NCBI GenBank assembly: GCA_022453515.1
Contig: JAJNNY010000011.1
Location: forward strand, 558,001-622,000
Reading direction: 5' to 3'
DNA length: 64,000 nt
DNA from: Astrocystis sublimbata
Lineage: Eukaryota; Ascomycota; Sordariomycetes; Xylariales; Xylariaceae
Under the pieces are notes generated by a model, which searched no databases, was not told where the DNA came from, and saw only the letters and a list, made by a program, of their open reading frames with translations. Both the position numbers and the translations under genes were made by a program. Shown piece after piece: positions 46,701-55,948 of the stretch. How positions within the stretch are numbered: the first letter of the stretch is position 1; the number at the start of each line of letters is the position of its first letter.

Positions 46701-48847
46701 CAGACGAGTCAGACGAAAGTAGTATCTATAGCGATGCATACGAAGACATTCCGGATCTCGACGATGGCGGATTCATGTCTTTGGATGCCATTGTCGAAAG
46801 CCCTATTCGGGAAAAGTTAAAGACAAAGCTTCTAAAGGCCTCGGAATCATCACCAATGTCCGGTACTCAGATGGAGCACGCTGGTGCCTCAGAAAGTCAC
46901 CCAAGCAGTCAGACTCAGGATTCATTACCCCAGGATCTAAATGATTGGGAGCATGCGAAAACTTTTTGGCGCAGCCTAACAGCTGAGAAGAGACGCCAGC
47001 TTGAACGCGAAGCTACAGAAGATGCCGGTGCCGACGGCGATCGCGAAGAAGTCTCACTTCCTGTTCGTAGAAACAGCAGCAGAAGAAAACCAACAGAGCA
47101 GCGACAGTCGATAAAACGCGCATCTGCAGCTGAGAGCAAACCCGCCCCTGTTGCCCAGGACAGACCCGCACAAACAAAATCACGCATGCGCACATCGCTA
47201 AGGGATCAACAGCCAACCAGGCCTATGGGCAACCAACCCCAGACTGGTATGCGCAAGTCAATGAGATCGAATGGGGGCCCTCAGAGTGTCTCGAAACCTT
47301 CAACTAATCGACAAGCAACTGCAAACAATACACCAGCAACTACTTTGACGAAGTCTAACCAACCTCGCGCTGCCCAACCTGGCCCACAATCATCAACTGT
47401 GCTGGCTTCCAAGGCCGCATCACATGCTAAACCTAGTCTGCAGCGACGAGGATCTGATGGCAGTGATAGCAGTTTCAAGCGCAGCCGCCCTGCACCTAAC
47501 GGGGCTTCAGCTTTCCGCTCGACAATGCGCCAGACTTCTACGCAGCAGCCGCCACAGGAGCCCACGAGGGGATCGGGGCGGTTCAGTCTGAGATCCCTGT
47601 CTCCGGTAGGCTCGACTGTTCGTCGTGGATCAGACACTAGTTTCGGAGCTTCTCCATCAGGCCAATTTAGGCGCACGTTACGGTCCAACAGCGAATCAAG
47701 CCACGAGGCGAAGCGCTCCTCAATACACTTCCCGCTCTTTGCGCGGTCCTCTGCAAAGCCGCCTCCTCTTCCTAAGTCTAAGCCTAAGGCTCGTGCCGGC
47801 GGCGGCGCCAGGGGTTCTAAGTGGAGTAGTCGGTTTGACGATTCGAGCGACGAGGAAGCAGGCACGTCTGCTGGCTTCATGAGCCGTCTTCGAGACTCCA
47901 GCGACGAGGAAGAGGAACAACATGTCCGTCCTGGCCCTAGCTCTCCCAAGGGTGTCAAAGATATCAGGTCTCAAGCGAGGGCGGCTGCTCGCGCCTCGGT
48001 TGTGCCTGAGCCACTATCGCCCCGGCCGGCTCCGGTTCCGGAAGTCGAGGAAGACTCACCGGATCTACCTGATAGCGACGATGATGTTGTTAATGATGAC
48101 CCTCTGCCGAGTCCGATGCAGTCCCCTGGACGTGCTAGGACTACCTTCGATAACAGCCAGGCTGTACGGCCTAAATTCGGCGCCATCGGCACCTCGACTC
48201 TAGGCCGCGGCGGAATAACGCCTTCGTTCACGGCGCCGGAATTGACGACTTCGTCCTCTCCGACGACCCCTGACAAGCGAGGATCCCTGTTCGATATCCT
48301 GAGAAGGAATAAGAGGGCCGGTCAGACGCTGGGGTCGCCGGGCAAGATCCAGCGGTCGAGTATTCTTGTCGATAGTGCGGCGAGACGCGATACGAGGCTC
48401 GAGAGAGATGGGGAGGAGCTCAAGGGTCTGCGCAGTATTGGTGGTGGGGAGGCGCCTACGCCTACTAGTCCGAAGTTGCAGAAGATGCAGAAACGACACT
48501 CGATGGTCAGGAGTGGTAGCGATAGTATGGCCACTGCGGGGGCGTTGAGGAGACCTAATTCTGCGGGGAATTTGTTGACCTCGTCGGCGTCGAATTCGAA
48601 TCATGCGATTGGGACTAAGGCTATGGCTGGTGGGATTGAGAGGCCGAATATGGATGGACGGAGGAGTGTTAGTTTGGGGCAGATGGTGCTTGGGGGGGAT
48701 GAGGGGGGTGTAGGTGGACATGTCCCTGTTGCCGGGTTCGAATATACTGCTGCCTCCTCTGTCGCTGGTGGTGCCGCCGCGGGCGATAAGAATGCGAAAA
48801 AGAAGAAATTCGGAGCCCTGAGGCGCATGTTTAAGCTTGATGAGTAG
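43717..48847 (+). CDS. Large disordered eisosome-type protein (Seg1-like), 1609 residues
   Basis: Exon 1 (43717-43755) encodes only MFTGSRRRRPPPP; a 301-bp intron with GTAAGT donor follows; exon 2 starts at 44057 (or 44060, also in frame). The N-terminus, with NSATANPNAATAASAAFM then an alanine run, ALRARPHTP, VQTKRTARRSAS and RRGSTSSMTDRTFRSPSP, is a recognisable mould family that I link to Seg1-type eisosome components at furrows of the plasma membrane; the link is from memory and not certain. The rest is disordered, Ser/Thr/Pro/Gln-rich. Notable spots: KKSVRVSFDDNG (near 45750), a lone ordered helix LNDWEHAKTFWRSLTAEKRRQLEREA (shown as its first half LNDWEHAKTFWRSL, nt 46930), two acidic DSSDEE repeats (47831-47920), and the strongly basic tail KNAKKKKFGALRRMFKLDE, suited to binding membrane lipids. 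Confidence 0.78.
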
Positions 48848-49259
48848 GGCTCGTTGGGTGAGGGTGGGCATAGGCATAAGGTGGCTAGGGCTGGGGTGCG
48901 AACGAGTACAGGGAGGGAAACTGGGAAGAGGAGGCAACGAGCCGTTCTGGTCAAGAAGAGCCCAGCGCTTTCGAGGGTGTCGTCGACGTCGACGTAGCGA
49001 CAGCGACGCCGACGCCGGGACCGGGTTGGGGGGTTATGGGATATGCGGAGATGGGCTTCGTGTTTCTGAGATGACAGGGGGCATTTGACTCGAACTTGAT
49101 TGTAACGAACGAGAGTACTTCAACAGCAGCAGCGTCGGCATGACATGGCATGGCATATCATTCACTTTTATTTTCTTTTAATTCTTCTTTTTCTTTATTC
49201 AACTTGCAGCTTACTTACAACATGATATCCTCCTTACTTCCTTACTGTAATTACTTTTT

Positions 49260-49290
49260 GGGTTAGGGGGGTTAAAGGGGTTAAGGGGGG
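49260..49290 (+). repeat. Telomere-like G-quadruplex motif
   Basis: Four G runs (3, 6, 4 and 6 bases) separated by TTA, TTAAA and TTAA. This fits the G3+N1-7 pattern and imitates the fungal telomere repeat TTAGGG imperfectly. Confidence 0.75.
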
Positions 49291-50300
49291 TTTTGAACCT
49301 GGGTATACCATTGAAGGAAAAGGAAGGAGAGGGGTGGGAAGGGGGAAAGAGAAAGGGGGAGAGGGACGGGAGAATGAGTTGAAGAGAGCATGGACCTGGC
49401 ATGTGAGCATCTTGTGTGTTGAATTGAATAATGTTTAGACCCTGATGGGTACCTCTACAAATCGCTTGTCACCATTGCTTGGGGACATGTAGCCCTCATA
49501 TATCTCTCGGTGGTTGTATCACCACCTTCATTCTTATTCAATTAATGACACCTACTCAGTATATACCTCTATGATATTGTAACTGCATATGTGAGCCATG
49601 ATAGTTTACCATCTAGTAATAGTTTGCTAGTTCAAAGGTTACCTTTGGAAGCATCTTTCCCTTTCTTCTCTTTATTATTTGTGACATCTAGAAGACAAGA
49701 CGGAGGAGGCAAAAGCCAGGAAGTCGATATCACAACTTCCCCGTCTGACCGGGATGTGAAGGTGAGAGCGTTGGACACCTTTTTCGTTGGCAAATCCGCC
49801 GATGTTCAACGCCTCAGACAGTGGCTGACTTACCTAGGCCCAGAATCCAAATATGATGCATGAGGCCTTCAGCATTTCGACGATACCCATGTGCTCTTAT
49901 CACTCACTGCCACTCTGAAGAGGTACCTAGGCTGATCACCCGATGGTGGCTGTGCGGGCAGAGGCGAGATTGGCCACCGTTCAGCATACCTAGGTACATT
50001 GTTGCATGCGAGCGCCTCGAGAGGCTGAGCTGAAGCAATGTGCAGGCAAGCACTCGATTGGATATCAGACCACAGGAGGAAGGTGCAGTGTGACCAGTTT
50101 CTACACAATTGTGACTCTTCGCACACACCGTGCTAGCCTGCATAGTAGAACCTTGCCCAATACATCCCACTTTCTATTCCAACTATTCCTATCGATGTGT
50201 CACTACGTACCGAGGAGATTGATTCTCTTTCCATAGTTTAACAGCCACTGCGTCTATTACCAAGACTCCCCTTCATTACCTTATCTAACTTCCTTTCGCT

Positions 50301-50330
50301 ACCTACCTGTCGCTACCTACACAGGTAGGT
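50301..50330. repeat. 10-bp perfect inverted repeat (hairpin) before the HET gene
   Basis: ACCTACCTGT at 50301-50310 and its exact complement ACAGGTAGGT at 50321-50330, with a 10-base loop that itself contains CTACCTAC. It ends 50 bases before the HET start codon, so it may be in the mRNA leader. Confidence 0.85.
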
Positions 50331-50379
50331 GATCTAATTCCCCTCTCCCGTTATACCACCCTTATGCCGCAGCACAGAT

Positions 50380-52260
50380 ATGCGACTCCTCAATGTGACG
50401 ACTTTTGATACGGAGGAGTTTTTCCACAACTCTATTCCGAAATATACTATTCTATCGCATACCTGGGGGGACGATAAGGACGAGATCAAGTATCACGACA
50501 TTAAGGCCGGTAGGATAAAAGATGCCGCATCGCGGCCGACAAAGCTCGCGAGGTGCTGTGAGCAGACTAGAAAGGATGGTTATCAGTATACGTGGATTGA
50601 CACTTGTTGCATCGATCAGACTAATTCTGTCGAGCTCGGTGAAGCCATCAACTCAATGTTTCGCTGGTACGCCAACGCTGCCGTATGCTACGCATACCTG
50701 TCCGATGTTCCGGCCAACGTTAGCGCTCGAGACACAAACTCCGCCATGGAATCCAGTCGTTGGTTTACCCGAGGATGGACATTACAAGAGCTTCTTGCCC
50801 CCAGAGAGATACACTTCTATAACTCAGCATGGTCTTACATGGGCATGAGAAGCGACCTATCGACCACTATTCAACAGATAACACGGATTTCTCGTCCCTT
50901 TCTAATCGGGATGGCACACATTCACGAGGCAAGTGTAGCCCAACGTATGTCATGGGCCTCGAATATAATCACCAAGAGGGAAGAGGATATGGCGTACTGC
51001 TTGCTCGGACTTTTCGAGTTGACGATGCCCATGATTTACGGCGAAGGTGGCGAACAAGCCTTCGCACGACTCCAAGAGATGATTATCAAACACATTAACG
51101 ACGATTCCATTCTTGTCTGGGGCATCAACCCAAAGACTCTCATGTCGGCGACCGGAAAACATGACCAGACATTGAGGATTTTGGCGAGCAGGCCGGCTGA
51201 TTTTGCGAAGTGCCACCATGTGGTTTCTCGATCACATCATCAATCCCCACTCGACATCTCTGGTGGGCGGCTTCGCGCACGACTTGCTCTACACAAGACC
51301 TCGAGTGGTAATACTTATGGTCTGCTCAACTGTGGACCAGACTATGATACAAACCAAATTCTGGAGGTACCACTTATGCTGAATTCATCAAGTGGTCTTC
51401 ACAAGGACTATGTCAGGACACCGAAGCAATTTCTCATATCATCCCCGACGACGTCTGAGTCTTCGATCGAACAAATCCAGATTCTCATAGAAAACCGTAG
51501 GACAAGGCAAGTGAGATCAAATCGACAGAACGGGTTCTATATCGAAGACACGTCGCAGATTGGCTTAGACCTTATTGACGTCGACCCCTCAAACCGCTGG
51601 CAAAAGTGCCAGTCAATCATTTCAAACGATGGCGCTGTCAGTGCCAGGGCCCCGATATATCAACAAACCCTAGCTAGACTGCGATCCAAAGACGACGACT
51701 CATCAGATTTTATCATATTGCTCGAGTTTGGCGCACACAAGCCCAATGTCACGGAGGCAAGATGTCATATCATGATTTGCTCCAGAGAGACCACTCTGGA
51801 GAGCTTGTCACAGGCTCTAGGCTACTTGGCCCCCAAGGTTATTGGAAAACGTGACGCAAGCAACGGAGCCCTCACTCTAAGGGTACGTGTTACCGAAACG
51901 CTTGTGGTGGGGCAATCAATGTTTATCGTTAAACTCGAGACGTTGAGCCACCCAGCAAAGGTCACTGTGAACGGGACAGAAGAGATTATGCTCTTGCAAT
52001 CAGATAAGGACAGAACAAGGCTCATGTTCTCAGACAAGCTGTCGCAATATCACCAATACATGACTAAGCCGGAAAGGCTTTACATGCCACGGACTGAAAA
52101 GTACACAAAATTGCTCACCAGATCAGCGAATTCGATGCATGACGCGAAAGACGAAAGCACGACTGCAGCTATGAGGAAGCCCCTAGGCAAGGCTAATAGC
52201 AACAGCACAGGCAATGCCTCGAAGGCCTTCATCAAAGGTCAGACCACCCCTCCTGATTAA
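50380..52260 (+). CDS. HET-domain protein (heterokaryon incompatibility type), 626 residues
   Basis: HET domains trigger growth arrest or cell death in non-self recognition of moulds and are related to TIR domains. The canonical start MRLLNVTTFDTEEF is followed by the HET core: YTILSHTWGDD (residues 22-32), YTWIDTCCIDQTNS, INSMFRWYANAAVCYAYLSD, and SRWFTRGWTLQELLAPREI (about 127-145), then the usual extension RMSWASNIITKREEDMAYCLLGLF and MPMIYGEGGEQAFARLQ. After residue 245 there is no recognisable partner domain: no NACHT, ankyrin or WD repeats; the C-terminus (about 585-626) is a Ser/Thr/Asn-rich tail. No intron. A perfect hairpin lies just upstream. It is followed by a convergent secreted protein gene. 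Confidence 0.93.
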   Translation: MRLLNVTTFDTEEFFHNSIPKYTILSHTWGDDKDEIKYHDIKAGRIKDAASRPTKLARCCEQTRKDGYQYTWIDTCCIDQTNSVELGEAINSMFRWYANAAVCYAYLSDVPANVSARDTNSAMESSRWFTRGWTLQELLAPREIHFYNSAWSYMGMRSDLSTTIQQITRISRPFLIGMAHIHEASVAQRMSWASNIITKREEDMAYCLLGLFELTMPMIYGEGGEQAFARLQEMIIKHINDDSILVWGINPKTLMSATGKHDQTLRILASRPADFAKCHHVVSRSHHQSPLDISGGRLRARLALHKTSSGNTYGLLNCGPDYDTNQILEVPLMLNSSSGLHKDYVRTPKQFLISSPTTSESSIEQIQILIENRRTRQVRSNRQNGFYIEDTSQIGLDLIDVDPSNRWQKCQSIISNDGAVSARAPIYQQTLARLRSKDDDSSDFIILLEFGAHKPNVTEARCHIMICSRETTLESLSQALGYLAPKVIGKRDASNGALTLRVRVTETLVVGQSMFIVKLETLSHPAKVTVNGTEEIMLLQSDKDRTRLMFSDKLSQYHQYMTKPERLYMPRTEKYTKLLTRSANSMHDAKDESTTAAMRKPLGKANSNSTGNASKAFIKGQTTPPD

Positions 52261-52857
52261 TCATGATGTCGTCGCTTTCTTGCTTATTAAATTAGATGTC
52301 GCTGCTTTCTCGGACGTCACAGAAAGAAGTACAACTCAAACTACTCTACACGATCAGTAAGCCTCTATAGAACTTTGTTTTTTTTTCGGATCAGTAACAA
52401 GAGGCGAGAAGACGAAAGAACTGACAGTTCCAACAGGCTATGTCCGTCATGTGGGCAGCTTTATGATTACTGCTGCTGTATTGTAGCCTTCCAACCCCTT
52501 GAGTAAGCCTCTGAATTACTTATATATACTCCCAGGGTACTAAAGCATAGGCAAGAACTAATGTTTCTATCTGTACTTAGCTATCAAGACCTTGAGGAGG
52601 AAGAGCTGGTCCTATAGTTAAGGAGTAGATAAGGAGGTATATACCTATGGACCTAGGTGTTCATGCGATTGTGGCAGGTGATTATGGCTATAACTAGTAC
52701 TACCTAATAGTAGTAGAACTACGATAATAGTATGTAGCTATTTAAATAGTCAGCAGCATACAGGTCAGGTGTACTAGCCATGACAGAACTCTCGAAGGCT
52801 GTAAAGTACTATTGGGAAAAAACACCACTGTTTCCTTCTCTTCGACCCAAGAACGAC
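52261..52857. other. Spacer between convergent genes
   Basis: AT-rich, with CTA/TAG-rich simple sequence at 52600-52750. No gene seen; it should hold both 3' untranslated regions. Confidence 0.55.
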
Positions 52858-53916
52858 TTAAGCACCTCTGGTCTGGACCTCAACCCAACCTGGCAATGTG
52901 TTAGTAGGTACGTGCCATGAGTTATAACACGAAACGAGGTGATCCATCGATCCATCAATGAATCGATCATGTTAAACTTACCGATACCGGTGTTGTCGTA
53001 GAAGTCGCAGCTTCCCCCCTTGTACGGGCCACCTCCGGATGATGCTTGGCAGTTGAAGGCCAGGTAGTTGATAACGCCGGCGACTAATTTAACGATGATC
53101 TGGTCAGCAAGCAAACTCTACTTACGCATAGGTACTATGGTCATTGGCTAAAAGGGGAGTAGGTAGGTAGGTTGTTAGGTAGTTTGTGAACCGAATCAAT
53201 ACACCGACCGACCGGCCGACTGGCAAATCTACGGTTATTATTGTCCTTGCAGTAGTACTGGTCCTCGTTAGACGTGTTCATGATATACGCCTCGCAGCTA
53301 TTCACCGGCGAGGTGAAGAAGGTGATGGTCACGCCGGCCGGGATGGTGAAGCCGCCTTGGTTTTCGATCGCGGAGGCGACGGCCGAGCAATCTGGAGTAT
53401 ATGGTAATAATTAGCACGTTGGAGAGTTCAATTGAATTTTGTAAGTTGCAAGCAAGTAAGCATAGTATAGCATCGCTCTAAATGTTCAGGTTTTTTCTGA
53501 TTTTCTGAAGGAAGAGCAGGAGTTAGCCACTCGAGGTTTACTAACCGTACGGGTTGGGACCGCCTTCGCCTGCGTTGCAATACGTCGTGCAAGGCGCGCC
53601 GCAGAGGTTGCGGTTGCGCTTCTGCAGGAGCCCGGACTCCTCGGGGGGCTGCACGTTTCGCGACTGCAGAAACTCGGGCGCGATGCGGCAGGTCGAGGTG
53701 ATGACGGTTGTCCCGTTCACATCGGCGGACGAGATCTGCTTCTCGGTCCCTGGAACCCATCCTGGATGTTGTTAGTTATCTTACTCGGAGGGCATCAGTG
53801 ACGGATTAATGAATGGTCGTCTTACTGGCAGCTTCGGAAGCCGCTGGCAGTGCAGTGACGCGAGAGAGCGTGGCCAAGAGGCCAGTGAGGCAGGTGGAAG
53901 AGATGGGGTACCGCAT
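52858..53916 (-). CDS. Secreted cysteine-rich protein, 199 residues, five exons
   Basis: Exons on the minus strand: 53916-53826, 53761-53546, 53391-53233, 53083-52982, 52889-52858; all junctions are phase 1. The last intron has a perfect CTAACA branch point. Donors are GTAAGA, GTTAGT, GTAGAT and GTAAGT. The N-terminus (residues 1-23, ending RVTALP) is a signal peptide. The mature protein has nine cysteines: one in TSTCRIA, three in NLCGAPCTTYC, then one each in DCSAVA, NSCEAY, YYCKD, NCQAS and SCDFYDNTG. It ends WVEVQTRGA. A dibasic site LLQKRNRNL lies in the middle and could be a processing site (inference). The pattern suits a small secreted protein or effector; I do not recognise the family. 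A TATAAATA box lies 130 bases upstream. Confidence 0.75.
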
Positions 53917-54045
53917 GTTGGAGGGAGAAGGAACTTTGGCAGAATCTTGCAGTATTCTTTTCCAATGTCAAAGAGGGTTGGTTTCCTTGCGAAGTCTATG
54001 AGTGAATAGTCATATGAACCAGAACAGGAATGAGACTTCGGTAGC

Positions 54046-54053
54046 TATTTATA
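54046..54053 (-). promoter_or_regulatory. TATA box (TATAAATA)
   Basis: TATAAATA on the minus strand, 130 bases upstream of the start at 53916. Same octamer as before the other secreted protein gene (22251). Confidence 0.6.
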
Positions 54054-54729
54054 TTGAACTGCTTGCTGGCTTGAAGTGATCTTGCTTTTGATCCCTCCAC
54101 CGCACTCTTTGCTCCGGCACGAGATGATCCGACACCATCTCTAGATTGGGATATCCACATCAACTGCTCATGTGATGAAGTAAAGTGCACTTTGCTGCAT
54201 GCATGAGTCGTGGGCAGTCTTGGGTCTCATCGCGTCCAGCAGTCAGCTCTCAGCCTTGTCGTTATCGATCACTTCCCAGATCCGAACCCTTCTGCCGCGG
54301 CGTCCCCTCAGATTCAGGGGCTGTAGTAGGAGCAGCAGTAACCGGCTCAAGTCATCTCGTTGCATTGGTATTCTGCTTAAGAAAGAGAAGTTCGTATTGG
54401 AGCTTGCTTCCTAGCGAAAGCCAGGAATACAAATTGAACAGGATTCCCAACCTTTGTTGCCCCTGAGATTGGGCGTGGGGAGCCTTGCTGGTGCAAATTT
54501 AATTGTAGCCATTCCGTTTATCAGGCTTGGGCGGTTTCTTCTCTTGAACAACCAGGCTATCTATCTATCACCTGCACGGATATTGATATGAAGAAGTTGG
54601 AGCGAGTTTCTCACGTTGATGGCCCTTCACTTCAACTTCAAGCACAGCCTGCAGGCATCGGAGAGAGATCCATGCTTGGCCCGAAGCTCCTGAAGCCCAC
54701 AATCCATCATCTATCAGCTTCCCTGCATG

Positions 54730-54748
54730 GCTAGCTAGCTAGCTAGCT
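54730..54748. repeat. GCTA tetranucleotide repeat
   Basis: Four full GCTA units and a partial fifth; self-complementary, so it can form a hairpin. It lies in the far upstream region of the secreted protein gene. Confidence 0.75.
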
Positions 54749-55948
54749 CGTGCAGAATACCTCCCGGGAACAGGGCTGGAGGAAAGAGGGGAGAGGGAGA
54801 GGGAGACTATGGAGCTGCCGGAGAATCCAATGAGACGCGTTGAATGGGCTTCACATGCGCGTCACGATGGCGACTAAGGCGGGCAGGCGGGCATATAGCT
54901 AAGCTATTTGCTTCTGTGTCCTTGTGACCCGACCCCGTTACTACCTACCTACCCACTCCAAAGTTACATTGAGCCGCATGGTGGAGTAGGCAGCAAGATA
55001 TTCCACATCGTTTACATACGTAGAATGCGAAGCTAGATAAAAAGAAAAACAAAAGACCCTGAGAGGCGTTGGGTTTGATTGGATTGGCATCGTGGAGAAG
55101 AGGGATGTGAAAGCGCTCTAGATAGGTACATTTCCAATCTTTCTCTTAACAATCTGCAACATCAACCGGTCGTATCGTGCCATGTCATGCCTTGACTCTA
55201 GCCTGCTGCTCCCGAGATTCCCGTCGGGACCTATCCGTCTACCCACGTGCGCAAACACATGCTCGAAAGTCGCCTTCTTCTATCATACTACGTTCCGTTT
55301 CCCTTCCTTTTCGTTCTCCCTCTTTGCTGATCTCTCTCTCTCTCGCGCGCGCTTACCGGTAATCGATGTTAGAAAACAGACTCGGACTCAAATTGACTAA
55401 CGATAGAGATAGTTATTATGACCACAAACTCCAAATCGAGTCATTGGATAACGATTTCAAATAAGTCTTCCCTAATATATACTATCTTTCCAGCTTGCTT
55501 TGAAACCTGCATAATTTAAAGTCTCAATAAGCATCGTTAACTTTTCCGTCATCGCTATCCATCTCAAGCCCCCAGTTTTCGAATCAAAAATGAAAAGTCA
55601 CATTTTCCCAATGATTCAAAGTTTGCTCGCAAAGTTCATTATTCGTGTATGTATTTATGTACGTAAGTATAAGTATGTATGTACACACCCAGTCCATTGC
55701 GTGACTTTGGTTAGTGCAGTGTCTTCGCCGATCGCCAGCTGCTTGCGTAGCAGGTAATTACATTTCCCCCCTTCGTGTGAGAGGCTAGTTACTTAGTCCC
55801 GAGTCCTTCCAAAATAAGAACAGCAACGCCGATAATGACAGAATACCAACCCACCGACCTACTTGGTCCATGATTCCCCACCACAAAAGCTGGCTGTCTC
55901 CTCCCTAATACCTATTGTTTAAACCCCCAGCTTCCATCGCATCAGTGA

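Larger units (their letters stand above)
48848..50379. other. Spacer with telomere-like G tract and leader hairpin
   Basis: No gene supported; a 90-codon frame at 49591-49863 is not family-like. It contains a G-quadruplex-type motif at 49260-49290, purine-rich simple sequence to about 49380, and an inverted repeat at 50301-50330 just before the HET gene. Confidence 0.55.
53917..55948. other. Spacer upstream of the secreted protein gene
   Basis: No gene supported; frames of up to 93 codons only. It holds a TATA box at 54046-54053, an AGCT repeat at 54730-54748, a GGGAGA repeat near 54790-54805 and a CCTA tract at 54941-54953. Confidence 0.5.

Noticed and set aside
47281..48937. Minus-strand frames of 225 and 245 codons opposite the Seg1-like gene
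   Set aside because: Shadows of the long plus-strand exon; Pro/Arg/Ser-rich composition follows from the sense codons.
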